From assembly GCA_037389465.1 (NCBI GenBank), contig JAZARR010000260.1, positions 1,684,501 to 1,748,500 on the forward strand: a stretch of DNA of 64,000 nt, in the 5' to 3' direction. This DNA is from Baylisascaris procyonis. Taxonomy: Eukaryota > Nematoda > Chromadorea > Rhabditida > Ascarididae. Positions 1 to 15,148 of the stretch are shown piece after piece; position 1 is the first letter of the stretch, and the number at the start of each line of letters is the position of its first letter. A model generated the notes under the pieces. It saw only the letters and a program-made list of their open reading frames with translations. It was not told the origin of the DNA and made no database searches. The position numbers were made by a program, and so were the translations under genes.

Positions 1-340
1 CTAAGATTTTCCTGGTGGTAATTCTTGTTTGCAATATTATAGTTTTAGATTATGACTGGCATAGTATTACTTCCTGTCGTGAAGAAATGATACTCTAAAA
101 TGTTTCCACAATTACGGTACACTATTCACTATTAAGCAAGTTCCATACAAAATGAGACAAGAAAATCGACATGATAACATTATTAGCCAAAACGCTAGTC
201 TCATTCTTGCGTGAAGGGTTAATAGTAATGCAACGACAATATTAAGCGTTTAGTACCAAGCAAATCAAGGTAATCGATGCGATTGCTCTTTTTAGGTCTC
301 ATATTCGAGAATTTTATCCACGGTCAACCGCTTCGTTCAC

Positions 341-3300
341 CAGATAAGTGAGAACAAAAACTCTGCAAACTCACTTCCGATGTGGATGCCTCGTGTGAGT
401 GTATTGAAGACGGTCGACTGAATAAGGAACGGACCCACTGTGTTTCGGCGTAGTTGTGAACTATCATCGTCACGAAATTGCACTCGCAAAGAACCATTGC
501 CATCTTTATCGAAATTGCGCAATACTCTATTGCCCATCAGCAACTCCGGCACAACAAAAAGCATTCGCGTAGGCGTTATCACAACCTCAAAACAGAACAC
601 TATCGCTGCTATAAACGACGATCCTTCACTCCTAATAAATTTCTGCAATTTTCAGGAAAGACAATTTCTCGACGCTTGTTAATCTTTTCTTCCCATGCCC
701 TCTCATTTCAGCAGACCCTCATAATCTGCGGAAATTTTACCACCGTGACCGGTCAACTGGCACAGGTCACGCAAGTCTATCATCTTCACATATGCTCGTC
801 AACATCCCACACAAACAACTCTGCTTCGCAAAAAACCTTCAAACTATTTACAGCTTATGAGAATGCTCCTGCACTAACAATCTGAATCTTGTTAGAAGCA
901 TGCATTCACTTTATGTGGTCTCTGTTGAAGTCCTTAACAATGTCTCTGCTTCCTCCTACAGTTCTGGCTCTTCACTAATGAATCCCAAATTCTGCAGTAG
1001 CAGTAACTGAAGAAGGTAAATAAGGAGGTTTTGCTTATGTACGGTTAACGACTTTCTTGCAGCAAGCCAAAAGATGATGTCATACAAAAATCTACGATCC
1101 CAAAAACCATTGCAAAAAAAATCGAAGAAAAGAAAGGATGAAGATACTATCTATCTAATATTACTCATGAACCCTCATCTTTAGGAAAACAGATCCAGCG
1201 AACATACAACTGAGGGGTAACGTCTAAGCACTAATAAAAACACGAAGATTATCGTTGCTTATCACTAAAAAAACACAAATTTCTCGCACGATGAAGACAA
1301 CTAACGATGAATGGGTAGACGGACTAAATCAGAGAAACAAAAAAAAAACGACTATGCAAGAGCGCACTATCAAAGATCCTGTTATTTTAATCGAGGTCCG
1401 ATAAAATGCACATGATCGACGAAATGTGCGCATTATGCAAGGATATAATCACGTTGCAGCGATGTGACATCATCCAAGCGATACCACTATTGATATAAAC
1501 TTATTTAACTTCCCTCAAAACATTGCCAGCTGATTATCGCAGAGATGTCTCATTCTGGGATTACAAGGGATACGGAGACCTTTCTAACGCGTTGATAACC
1601 ATCGCGTTTGCCTTCGCGATAAATTTCTTCGAGAACGTCCTTTTGCGAAAGAAGAGCATTACGAATCTTCTCAAACGATATCAAAAGCGATGGAGTTTGC
1701 TTCGTTTCATCGACGACATTCAGTAGCCGTTCCAATGATTCAAGCGTTAACTAAAACACAAAGATTTGCTTCAAACAAAATCGTTCGCAGAATCATTGAA
1801 AACAACGTTAATTCACGCATAACAATATGTATCAATCACGTTTATGAATGGCAACGCTCTCCCTCAAAATACACCTTTCCACGCTTTAATTCATGCACGT
1901 ATGGAAGAAATTCTTATACTTACGTTTGGAGGTCACTTCGACATTCGGTTTGCTCCTGCAGCACTCTATGAAGATGCAATGCTCATTATTCCACATCTTA
2001 TTTTTTCTCCATAGTTTTAAAAATTTCTTAGTAAATTAGAGAACGATCAACGGTTGAGGCTCCCTAAGACCACAGAAATTCTTGAAACGCAACACTTTTT
2101 TGCAACCGCGCACATTCAAAAGCGTTTCTAACCATTCCTTTGAGCTTTTCTTCAACACTTAACGACTTAATTAAGCAATACAAAGGAAATGCTTTCTTCC
2201 TTCATTTAACAGAAGAGGTGTGTCAGGATGGAGAAGAGGAAAAGGGAGAGAAAGAGGGAGGAGGGGGTGCAAGGCGAGTGCAGAGTGATATTAACGCATA
2301 AGGCACGCATCGGAAATCTACTTCCGATCTCAGTGCTAAGAATTTAAAAACAGAATACATACGAACAGTATCTGATGAAGATGGGATGAAAGCAACAATA
2401 AGGCAAAGATAATATGCCAAGGTGTTTAGATTACTACCTTACATTGTTTAGCATCAATCTTCAATAAAAGCAAACTTGCTTCATCCTGCTATTTTCGAAA
2501 TTTCAGTAAACACTGCAGATCATGCCCATCAAGTCATACCGATTTATACGCTTAGCTAAATGCATGGAGAATATATTATGCCCCAGATGTTGATACGTAA
2601 TTTCATTGCTTCTTAGCAATTACTACAATTCGACTGACCTCTTTGTTTTCATGGAATCTCCGCACTATCAAATCCACGAATTCGTCCCTTTTCTTCGCGC
2701 TCACCTGAAGCGGAAACATAAATCTGAACGACATGAAAATATGCTAAAACTACGGAAATATCCGAACAGTGGCTTTGACATCACACGTATCAAATGCAAA
2801 TAAGCACCTGTCTTCAATGGTGTTCAGCCAAAGATGAAAACATCGTGATCTATGGAATTTCCCATCCTCCAACTTGAGGTATTGAGGGAGGGGACCATTT
2901 GCGTAAGACACCAGCTCAACCACACCTTGGCAGCAAATTATTTTCCAGTTATGGACGGCAACCATGTGTCAATCATTAATCTCCAAGCGCAAAATATGCA
3001 TCCGCTCCCCTTGGTGCGAAAAAAGCGCTCGCACAAGACTAAAAAGACATCAAGAACGGATCCCGATTCCTAAAGGGATGGCGTCTGCTAGCATACTATG
3101 ACCACCGCTGGGCATATTTGATCTTAATACAATAATGATTTGAATCTGATCGTGATGACCGGATCTAGACTCAATTTACGCTCAAGTCTGATCGATTGGG
3201 AACAATTGCCACCGTAATATCCAAAAAACTCGCACTTGAATATAACTGGTAAATGGGGACCAGGAGCCTATAATACACTCCAAAAATTTTTATTTGTACG

Positions 3301-6300
3301 GAGCGCAGGAAATGCAACTAGCATGTCCATGGCCCTCAGAACAACGATGCACGAAATAGGAAAACATAAGAAAATAGAGCTCCGAGGATACAAAGCTCAC
3401 TGTCCCAAATATATGTGTAACTGAATTAGTCTAGAGGATAAACAGCTAAGCGCCTTAAACAGCTAACACCAAATCATAACAGCTGACTTGAACACTGTCT
3501 GAGAATGAGGAAAACACGCCAAAATTGTGAGGAAGATAAGCATGCGGCAAAATATCGCTCGATAGAACTGACAAGAATTTGATCCTTGACGACTGCTCCT
3601 CGAGTCATAAGCGCCGCGATTAGATATTCCAATCCAAATACACCGCAGTCGATGATTTTCTTATAGCATTCAGAATCGAGCCTCGGGAACGGAGGCTCGT
3701 AGGGCGGTGTTTTCGAATCACCACTATTCTGAGTGGGCGTTTGCTCGCCTGCACATGAGCGATGATCACAGCCAACGAAACTCACAGGCATAGGAACATA
3801 GCTATAACAGAAAACTTCGTTATAGTCGGATTGCATTGCAGACAGCTCGTCAGAAAGCTCTCATGGGTACGCAGACTCAGCAAGTTCAAGATAGCTTCTA
3901 ACATCCAACTCTTTCTCCTTCACCACAATGCCATCGTTCCAGACTAAATTCTAAAATCAATCTCGCTCTCTCTCCCATACACCTCGACCTCGTTGTTCCA
4001 GATAAACTTTCCATAACGCGCCCCTATGCACTTTTATAGTCTAGGCACACAGCCGGCATTTCGAGAGTATCAAACAAAACGACCGATATTTAGATTCTCC
4101 AACACCAAAAAACATAAATTCATATAATACAGGTGAGCATCGAGAAAGCATAGTGGGGATTGGGAGGCATAAGTGTGGGACAGGTCTTGCGAATTTACTA
4201 AGCCGAAAAATAATACGTTGGGAGTCGTTCCGCCGACGTTTATGATATATTGTCCCATGAAACAGCACATAAGCTGATCGCTAGCAGCGCTTATGCAATA
4301 TGGCTAGTTGTTATCATTACCCTTTCATTACTATCAAGTTATCACGATCTAAGGTTCAGTCACTTGTCGTAGTGCTTTAAAGGAGATAAGCAGTGATATT
4401 CAACTCAAACTCGGAACGAACAGACCCGATTCACGACTGTCACAGATTCTGCACAACCTATATAAGCACCTGCAGTCAAACAGTCCCAAGCGGTCAGCTT
4501 GAGCGCACAATCGCAAGTAAACGTACGTTGTCCTCCTCGCCAATCCCGACCCTGTCCATTCACAATATCGCTCGCAGAAACAACATCAATAAGTGTGCAA
4601 GACCGTAAAACATACTCAGTTACTTTGAAGCGTACAAGAGCGATATTGGTGAATTCGAAAGGCAACGCTACTCGTGCATATATCCGACTCAATATCTCAT
4701 ATAAACATTGATCCTAAAAAGAAAAAAATCCGCACATAACATGACAAAGTATCATGAAAAGTATGATCGGCTCGGGAGCCATTAAGCAAGCCGAAATATA
4801 ATTCAAATGTTTCAAAACAAAACATGATATGAAGTAAAAAGGAATGTCCAGTATTGCGGCGGACGGAAGAACGCGGACGGTTGCTCCTCTTCCTCTCAGC
4901 TACAAATATCCACTTTTACCAAACGCAATATCACACAACATCAAAATACTTGCAATTCACTCTCGTTCTTCTTTCCCTCTTGCTGGAAGGTTTGCAATAC
5001 TTGTAATCTCTTACCTCCGACTTAGCTTCACTTTCCCTCTACTCTGCTTGAATGAATCCATTTCCAGTTGCAAAAAAAAGATTCTTTGTGACTTCCATGC
5101 TATTTTCATCTCTGATGAGATAAAGGTAGTAAAGAAAATGAGAATAAAGCAAGAATGCGCCTAGCCAATTCGACAAATCTAAATTTCACTTAGTGGTGTT
5201 GCTAGCCATATAATACTTTGCCCCGAGCTAACTGAGATTATTAAACTGCCGCATACAACGAATTGGCTACTCCACATGAACACAGTTTTCTATAGTATGC
5301 AAACTCATTTCGCTTCTTTTGCTTTTGAATGGCTATCAATTCTTTTCCGCATGCAATGACTACTGTATGAACTGGTAAACAATTACTGTAGTTACTGTTA
5401 CAGCTGCAAGTGCATACAGTGAGTTGATGCGTGAATTGTAGACATAAAGTGGGGCTATCATTAATCGCTGAACAATTGTCCCTCACATCATCGTTGTCTT
5501 CAGGTACTGTCCTAAATAAACACACCTTAATATATTAACAGTAAACCGAGACTACATGTCAAGAAAGTATGCACAGTCGAATAGTTAATACGTTTAGCGA
5601 ATCATTCTCGATTCTGTTAGCTTCGATGCTCAGCCATGCCGAGGTATAGATCTACGATTTACAAGCAATCTACATCAAAATCTTCGCAATAATAATTCAG
5701 TCTTCAAGAATGGAAACTTCCCAAAGACAATAAATTTCTCTTCGAGACAGCCAGCTGCCATCACCATATATAAAATGCACAATGAGAGTAGCGAACGAAC
5801 TGGCACGATATGCACTTCGACCTTCAGATTGACCAATCTTCTCAGTTGCCAACAACTAATAAATTCAATAGAATAATGAGCTCATACTTTCAGTGATGCA
5901 ACAATTCGCATAAGACTTTCATAAAGGTTTCTGCTGTGAGCAGATTGGTGAGAACGGAAAATCCGATGAGCTGTGAAACACATGACACACCTCCACACCT
6001 TTCAAAACTGCTGCACCAACTTTATGGTGAGTGCAGAACATCATCCCAAAGGTAAGACTTGATCCATGAAATTTCGCAGGTCCAGGTTTCCTTGACTTCC
6101 AATGTGAACCTATCAGAAGGACGCGGAAAAGCATACACATTTGCAAAATCACTATTCCATACGGACAAAATAACTGGAAAGCTATCAACATTTGGCAGCG
6201 CTAGCTTTGGAAACTGGCGAACCATCAAAGAAATAAATCGCTCTTAAACTGTTTGATAAGTCATCAGATTGGCCATGTGCGCCCCTTCTCGTCCCCACTA

Positions 6301-9300
6301 CAATTAATCTCTGCAGAGTCCTAAAGCCTCAAATGAGTTGCCCAAAAGCGAAGGAATACCACTAATTCTATCCTAGCTTTGAAACTCTCGTTGATGCATT
6401 TAACTTTGCAATATTTGAGGTTCCACTCTGATCCAGGCAGTTAGAAAAAATTTGCCAAGAAGGCGCCACAATACCTCAACTGTCACATAAATGAACAAAA
6501 AACTTTTGAGACCACTCCCATTTTTATATAACTTTCTCAGCAAATGAATTAAATGGAGCACCACCAAAGAAATGAACAAAACAAACCTCCAGCGATTGCC
6601 CTCGCTGTACAATTTTTCATCGCTATCGCCAGGTTTCTTCTGAAATTTGCGAATTTCAGGTGGATAATTGAGTTGGAAATAAACATGCGTAGATGGCACA
6701 CCATCAGCAGTAGTTGCAGCTGCATCCACCACAATGCGACGAATCGACATATAACGAACCTAAAGTCTAAACTTGACTGCAGAACTTACAATAACCTCAA
6801 TGAACTGCCATTATGGAAGATGAGGGATAAAGTTTGTACTGAAATGCATCTATGCAAACGTAATCTAGAACGAGAGTTCCCACAACAATAACACTTCTAA
6901 TCTGCCACCATAGGCTGAGAAACGTGCTGAATGAGCGTGGGTGAAATGCGGTGTTGCATGCCGTTCATCCAACCTGAGCAGCCCCATTTATAAGTTACCG
7001 ACAAAATTAAAATGTACCGGATGATACCTCAGCACTTCAACTTATTCGACCGCTCATACTAATCCTCTACCGAAAATCTTATATTCTATGATTCGATCGA
7101 TCTAGTACGCATAAAATTACCTAACTTTATTGCCTCTGATTGCTTGTGAAATTCAAAGATTCAGGTCAATTGCAAAAACGTATAGAAAGGAAAAGAACTC
7201 AGCACTTCAATGAGTGAACACACAGCCGAACATATGACTCACCATATAGATAATGGGATATCATTTTTGATTGGTATTCCACAAGGCTGTTTCAGAAGTA
7301 ACAACAATTCGAAGACTCTACCGGCATTTTTTGCTCTTTCTTGTATCAATTAGAAAAATATGGAGTGCTGACTGTTTGCATGAACAGGACTCACCTTAAC
7401 GGAAATTGCCGACCCAGGTAAAAAAGTAGATATGTGTACTGACTTCTGTTTGCCGTCACTTCGATCTTCATTCTTCGGACGAAACCCACCTGAGTGATTA
7501 AAGATGCAAATAACTAGTCTCATGAATGAATTAAGAAAACTGACGGAAAAAAAATGGTGAGGAAACACTGCTGGAAAACACTGCCCGATGTCATCCAAAA
7601 ATACTTCCTACATCAGATCGTTGTTTTAAAATGCATTCCCATGATCGCAAATCCCTCTATAATGTTTGCCTAACAAAAGCAATGAACTACAATAAGAAGT
7701 CAGTTCAGCCCAACAGCTTTTGAACCATGTTTCGAACGACGGGTTAAAACGACCACATCTGAACTTTCTGTAAGCAAAAAACAGCATCCTGCACATTGAA
7801 AGTGATCCTGCTATATTACGTTCTCGTTCAATACACCTGCACGTCGACGACAAAGACGTACGTGCTAAATGGGCCAACATATCATCCAGTGAAACGAAGG
7901 TAATATGAAAGTGAATGTACCAAAAATGCAGCACTAATCGAAAAAAGGCATTTCTCCAAAGAGCAAAAACAGCAGATTCAGATGCCACTGCAGATTTTTT
8001 CACTAACACCTAGCTCAGCTCCAACGAACTGACGTATGCTTTACCATCTAAAATTGCGAATCGAACGACAAACACGTCACGATCATGTTCGAAATCGACG
8101 ATCATCGGCGATTTGATATGGTGACCTTTGAGAGCACGAAAAACCTCAAAGCATCTACTCTGTTCGACGTCGGTGCCAACAAGCGCATGACGCGTGAAAT
8201 GCGCTAAATAGAGGCCACTGGAGACGAAATTCCCGAAATGAAGCGCGCAAAGGGCAATTCCCAAATGTGCTGGACTGAAATTACGAAACATAGAAAGACA
8301 GTAGCTGCTTAACATTGTCTTATCAAATATAAATGGTTGTGACAAAAGGAGTGCTGCCTTAGTAAATTGGTAACTCCATTTCTTTACTCTTTCCACTAAC
8401 TTTAGTAACGGGGGTAGAGCGGATGTTGCTCTCTTTTATACCTTCACGAAATATACGCTTCCATGGGTTTGAATGAGAGGATTATAAATAAAAACATCTG
8501 AATGAATATTACAAATGTTACAAATAACACCAGATTGATCACAGCAAGCCTCGTTACGTTCAAAATCAATACCCTCATCGCTATAACATCCCCAACAATT
8601 GCAAAGGATCTGAATGTCTTGCAGAAGGTGATAAATAATATAACATCGCAACAATGTCCATAGAAATTACCAAAATGGGTTCATCCCTATGATATTCATG
8701 CATTAAGATGTGGATATGACAGAAATAATTGACAACACTAAACAAAAAAGAAAATAAGCACAGCATCTCGTTAACAACCTGAACAGGTTCCTCTTGCAAA
8801 TTCTTCGAATGCCCTGAGTGTATCGTTGGGCAGCCTGCCGTTCGACTGAGGGTTGTAATGATACCGTTACTGCTTCCTCTTCCTCCACTATGTAATTTAT
8901 AGTTTGGTGACAGTGAGTCCCGAGTAGGCTTATGAATACCGCACTTGACTTGTGGTGGCCCATTTATGTGGCGCTGTAGCAGGAAGCAAAATTTCTTCGT
9001 TATGACGTTTTTCTGAGTGGAGCTTGAGGCAGTCTGTGTAAGCTATATTTTCCATCATATATGAATCACTGGTTACTTGGACGCTCCACCGAAAGAAGAA
9101 CCAGATGCATATGGTTCTTCGGGCCATCACACAATATGCATTGTTTATGACAACGAGATGCCTATGATAATCCGCAACTTTACCCTTAATTTAGTGGTCG
9201 CTTATTCGCGCAGTACAGTTAACGGGGAAGCGAAGACGAATAAAAACACCGACATATTGATAAGGGCATAATTATGTAAATCTCTCTTTGCTGCGGAATT

Positions 9301-11783
9301 CTTTCGGAATTCCTCGACATAAGTTGGGAAGCGTTCTCTCGGCCGCGTGAGAGCCGTTAGCTCCGATGCCCAATAATCGGCTGCGGCTACTCACATACAG
9401 CTCCACCAACTCATGGACTTCGATCCTAGTGGCCGCCGATCTCAAAACATCGACCGCCACTGGGGGAAAGGTCGCCAGAATTTTATATTCCTGTAGATCT
9501 TGTTGTGGGAGTATTTTTCGCGGCGGGCGCATAGTGCTAAGTACACTGTGCACCACCGTCGTGATGCACTCTGGAGAAAATTCAAAAAACACCAACAACT
9601 TACATGCAGTCTTCAATGAACATAGCCTTGCTGAACAATTGCAGCAGAGGACTTAACTGTCCTCTTAAGCCCACTTTACTCGCTATATGCTGGAACGACT
9701 TCGCCAACCCCAAACATCGAGTGTAATTCCATTCGGACGTCGACACCTCAACAATAACTGATACTAATGTTTCATATTCCCATTATTTCCGTAGAAAGCA
9801 AACCATCCAGTGATTGTACTTTCGACTGGTGGAAATATTGCTAAGTTAGGGGTGAAACAAAATGCCTAAAGTTTTGCAGGAAGCTTGGAGATGGAATATG
9901 AATTTAAATTTGCTAAAAATCCTTGCTCCCTCAACTATAGATGAGCTTGTTCCCTCTCTCTTGGGAGCATCGAGGAAGGAAAGGAGTAGAAGCGAGGGAC
10001 GACAAGTTTTTATAATCGCCCACCAAATGGAACATGCAGGCAATTGTGAAACAATTATTTTCAGAAGACAAAGACGGAGGAGGAGAGAGAGAGAGAAGCG
10101 CACAGCTTGACACATAAAATGCTTTGTATGCCATGAAGCAGCACATATAGGAATCTGAGTACAAGTTTGACTTGTAAGACGAATCTTTAACGTGATTCGC
10201 AAATGAGATGAGTCGTCTTCTCAGTCTCACATCCTCGGAACAACAAAGATGAGCAACATTCTCAAGCAGCAAAAAGAACTTAATCAAAAACACAGAAGAA
10301 AATTAGAACATACCTCGAGATCGAGTTCTGTCCACGGTTCACCATAGTCATGATCTCCCATTCGATGAGATATAATATTCTCACCAATGACTACAGTACC
10401 TTTCATAAATACATTCATCAGCTAAAATTTATAAGAACCTTTTCATCGCATTCATGATTTACGTTGCTAGATAAATACAACGGCTTAGAAACGACAATAG
10501 TGTTCCTCCCCTCTCTCCCTCCCCCCTTCCCCCCACCCGACGAATCACACTAACCATACCTAAAAACATTGATCTGTCTAAACTCATCTGAGCATTAATC
10601 GAGATGACGTCTCTTGGAAATCGTAACGGGTCTATCGTGCATTTGACATCTGTTAGTACAGCTCTAGAATTGCGCACAAAACGCGGAGGGGTACACCTTG
10701 AAGGTTAAGCACTCAAAAGGATGTTTAAAATGCTCTTTTCCTTTCCATCACTCAAGTGTGCGATGATATATTAATATGAAGTGGAGATCTAATCATCGTA
10801 AGCATTTTTCATGTCTCCCAAAAAGCTCCCCAGATAATTCCTTAAATTTTTCATTGAAGCCATTTTCAGCCACATGACCCCCTACCGGGAACGTTTTCGA
10901 TAGAAGACTTCCCTCTTTAGAAGCATTTTCGTTGCAGAGTGGGGGCGGGGACGAGGATGGAGAAGGAAAGGAGTAATCCTACACTTCCCAACCGATCTCT
11001 TCTATGGGCAGATTGTTCTCCGATGGGCGGTTTTTCAAGATTAAGATTTACCTGCACTATGGTAATAAGAACTTAAATCAAATTCCATATAGAAAGGACA
11101 ATTTCCAATAACTTCCTTTCCGTGATCATGTGAAGTGATATTCAATCCTGCACCTAAAGAAATCATATTACTACCACCACAATTATTTTGCAAGTATAAT
11201 GAGTGGTGGAATCGAATTAAAATCCATACATCCACTTCTTTCACATCCATGTATTGCATCCCCTCGAAAAAAACATTTAGCGCACACTTAAAACAGATTC
11301 TTTACCGGGAAAATTGACTTCAAATTTTTGATTGTTTTTTCATCGACCGATGAGATTACAACCTTTATACGACTCGTCTCATTCTCGTTTCTATCAGCCA
11401 CCGGTGTATCCATTTTTTCACTTCCTTAAACGAACTTCTCTATAATCTGCTCGAAAAATACATTAGAACAATGGGGACTTATGAAATATGGCATGTAGAC
11501 ATCACTTGAACGTGGTCGCCACTGAACGATAAGCGTTATTTTATTGGAGATGACTAAAAGATAAGTGTCACGGAATTTACATGAGGACGTAATTTCAGCG
11601 CTTATCATAAAACTATTCCCCAAAGATATGCCTTCATAGCAGAAAAACTTTACTTACTCAGGCGCAAGGGAAGATGAACTCTATTCACTATACAAACACC
11701 TTGCTGCTTAGCTGTAATAGTTGCCTTAGAGGGGATTCTCAATAAGCCGCAAGCAAAACGTCGACTAATCCTTGAAATGGGAA
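341..11783 (-). CDS. Cellular RNA-dependent RNA polymerase, EGO-1/RRF type (partial; C-terminus off the left edge)
   Basis: Nematode RdRPs of this family copy target mRNAs into secondary (22G) small RNAs for germline and somatic RNA silencing. Family calls rest on three exons, in the expected N-to-C order along the minus strand: 6759-6587 (VYFQLNYPPEIRK), about 3748-3480 (FGLEYLIAALMTRGAVVKDQ) and 642-341 (TPTR, then PELLMGNRVLR and VQFRDDD). Supporting exons with good splice sites are 8274-8045, 7987-7862 (joined by a 57-bp intron with matching phase) and 1750-1580. Further coding-like exons lie at about 11783-11658, 11260-11052, 10663-10560, 9560-9395, 9057-8935, 8886-8783, 4701-4451 and 2165-2090. 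Those upstream of 8.3 kb may be its N-terminus or a separate upstream gene; I could not recognise them. The catalytic DxDGD-type motif is not in the window and should lie to the left. Start codon and several joins are unresolved, and some neighbouring exons do not match in phase, so exons are missing from this model. Confidence 0.75.
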
Positions 11784-12149
11784 CTGCACAACAACAAATC
11801 AAAACTGAAACAATTTGCAAGTGAATTATTATCGTTAGCAACCAATAGAAGTCGTCACCAATTATATACAATTATATAACCTCACGATATCACTGTTTCA
11901 ATATTCTCGGGCGGTCAATCGTCCGGGTTCTTTTTAATGAACTGACCACCCATATATCAGCGTCATTTTAGATTCAAATTTAGTGCGCAAAATCGACTTC
12001 AAAAACGATAAGTGAAGAAACGTAGCAAAATAATTTTGTGCACATGACATATTCCCATCATTGTATTCATCAATTAAATCAATCCCATAAACGATTTTTA
12101 AAAAAATGAAATATCCATAGCGACACACTGACATTTCAAGTGGTTCGAC

Positions 12150-15148
12150 CGCTCACAGAAATCGTCGAAAGAAAAATTCTTTTTTTTTGTGGTTCGATTT
12201 GAATGCAATGGTTACCCGACTGTCGCTAATGAATGTAATTTTTAGGCGTGTTTCCGCAATTAGTTGGTCAAACTAAATGTTGATAAATGAGTCATCCAAA
12301 GATGTACAATAGATTTGACTTCATTGGCGTACTAGAGTGGAACTATCGGAAGTCAGACAGATATGGACCAAACGACATGACGTTTCCTAGAGATTTAGAA
12401 AAGCGCATAAAAACAAAGGTAAAAGAAGCGTCGAAATGATACATCAGCTCATGTGTATTTAGAATATAAAAGAGTGATAGGCAGCCAAAAAAAGAAAACA
12501 CTTGATGTTAAATATAAAAGTATCTCCAAATAATAAAGCACGTAAAAACTGATAATTAATACAAACCGATCACCGCCATCCTAAATTGCGTTGCCTCGCT
12601 ATCGTTGCACGCGTATCGCCCATCAATGCGAAATGCAACACCACTCAACCCATGCAACCACTCACGAACCATCCACCGTACACAACTCCAATTCTAATTC
12701 GCAGACGTTTTACTATATCATCTCTCATCGTCTGCACTCTAGCCCTTAGAACGTCACATAGATCAGCGCAACCGTTCTTAGTCTACCATTGGGTGATCGT
12801 TACGAAATGAGATCAGAAATTGGCAGTAAGGCTGTAAACATTGATGACGTGGAGCACATACACCATAATGCAGATATATCACAGGACGTTCACGTTGTGC
12901 TATCGTTTGCACTACTCGAGTTATTTGATTTTTGAAGTTTCTTTAAGAAACCGAACGAACCACTTACCGAAAAATAAAGATTTTTTTCAAAAGTTCTTTT
13001 AAAAACATTTTTTTCTTTTCGCCTATTAGACAAAAATGAAATGGTAGCAGTAATAGATGTATAGAAACCGCGCTTTTCTTTAAAACTGCTAATTTCTTAT
13101 ACGATCAAATATTATATCACCGTTGGTCACTGTTCATAGGCATATGTATATTTATTTGTTATGCAACAGCTTCATCACGAGCTTAACTAGAGCCAGAGAA
13201 TAAATTTTAAGCATAAAATTTACACAACGGTATGATCCTCTTGGCCGAAAGTTTGCTTCTATTCTGTATTTCCGAATCATCTAATGATGGTCACTGTAAA
13301 CGCTAAGCTTGATAAATTTACTTTCAATTTTTCTTTAAAGTTAAAACAACAAAAAAGACAAATCAAAATTTATACATTAATAAATATGCATAAGCACAAC
13401 AACAACATAAAGCGTGTTTGCAAATGCAATTTTACAAAGTTATTTGAAAATTATTTTCTGCAAACAGTCACTTTAAATCACATGTAAATTTACTATCGCA
13501 TATCTTTGATACGATTTTTTTTTTTATTTAGTAACACTTATATAAATCACTTTGATGTTGCCGATTTGTCGACTTCCGCTCAATTTCTATGCATAAATTG
13601 TTGCCTAGAATATCTTTACTTTGTAAGTTGATTTCAACGGCAATAATATTGTCAATGAGCGTAATGGTTCATGCTTGTGCAAACGATCTCCAACGCTATA
13701 ATGCTCTACAAATACGAACAGCATTTACGCACGAGTAAACAATATTATATCACTGATGAAAGTGCAAACGATAGGCCAATCTGCTCATTTAGTATCACTT
13801 CTTTCCTTCATCTTACTATTTTTGTTGTTTGATATTCTCATGCGCTATAAACTTATATATTTCGTTTTTATGAATATTTTCATCTATATTTAAAACTTTA
13901 AAATATGCATTTCTTCAATTCGTCTAATATTTGGCATTGCTATAGTGTATTATATTGTAAAATAGTAAAATAAATGCCTTCTAAAAATGCTTCAAAAAAT
14001 ATGCGAAATAAATTAACACTGACGAATAAACTTTCGTGTTATTTTGGAGTAATTGAGAGGATATAGCCGTTATTAAAACAAGCGAAGAAACCTCTCCGAA
14101 GACATGTAAGAGATCTGTTTTTGCTTCCTGCTTAACCTGACCAATCACCTTCATCGGCAATCAACAAAAGCTATAATATACAGAAAATTGCCGATCCTGC
14201 CGTTGAGAAGAATCTTAAAGAAAGTTTTTTTTTTTTTCTCTCACTGGGTAATTGCAAAATGAAACCGCGATCTGCCAACCATGAAAATTCGATCTGGTTA
14301 AAATGTTTATGTTTATATGTTTATCACGCTTAAACGTCCGTTACTCCGTTCAGAAGTGATAGATCAATATGAAATATGATATATGAATGCATCATGCAGA
14401 TTAATTTTGATAATTTTATCTTTTGAACTACCGAACGTGCAAATAGAGAGGCATGCAAACATCATACAGATGACGTTGTTATAATTTACGAGTTTATCGC
14501 AATGTTTTTATTGCTCGAACATTTTGTCCTAACAACATACATTTTTCTAACATTTCAACTATAGATTTGCGAAGCAAATAAACGAGGCTATATTAAATTA
14601 ATTCTTTTTTTTTGCAATGAATCGAAATATATTAAATATTAAAGTTCTTTTAACTGAATGTGCTTTTTCTTTGCTCATCATCTAAAATCTTTTTATTTTG
14701 CGTAGTTTTTGCTATGAATTTCTAAGAAGACAGATTGAACTATCCCAAATTTGAAGTACCAAAAATAGACGTCGTTTCTATAATTTTAATATTTGAGTAA
14801 TTTGCAAATGAAATTTTTTTCGAAAAAATCCTCAATAATTATGTAAAATTTTATTCGTTAACTCTCTCTACTAATATTACTATTTATTTATGAATAGTTT
14901 CAATGAGAGATTTGAAAATTATTTTTTAAAATTTACATATTGAATATTGTTGAAAGCGATTAGCGAGAAAATTGAGGTGTATATTTATTTCTGCAGAAAT
15001 TTTTTTTTTTTTTTAAAGTAAACATTTATCTTATTCCTCGATTCATCTTAACTCATTCAGATTCGACTAACTGATACGGGAAAAGCTTTCGATTATTTAT
15101 AGTGCGATTTCATTTTCTTGAGGAATAATATTTACGACGTCATAAAAA
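12150..15148. other. AT-rich divergent intergenic region
   Basis: This stretch lies between the minus-strand RdRP gene and the plus-strand MATH gene. Base composition becomes clearly more AT-rich from about 12.9 kb rightwards, with many T and A homopolymers (for example near 13.52, 14.23 and 15.0 kb). A local GC-richer patch at 12.57-12.82 kb has open frames on both strands, but I could not recognise an exon there. The promoters of both flanking genes presumably fall here; I see no TATA box or other motif I would defend. Confidence 0.5.

Noticed and set aside
9862..10293. Overlapping frames on both strands around 10 kb
   Set aside because: One minus-strand segment (LLENVAHLCCSEDVRLRRRL) may be an exon of the upstream part of the RdRP locus, but the plus-strand frame has a repetitive RRRRERE tail from a GA-rich run and no splice context.
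12586..12810. GC-richer plus-strand frame rich in T, P and S
   Set aside because: No acceptor, donor, signal peptide or recognisable domain; both strands are partly open.
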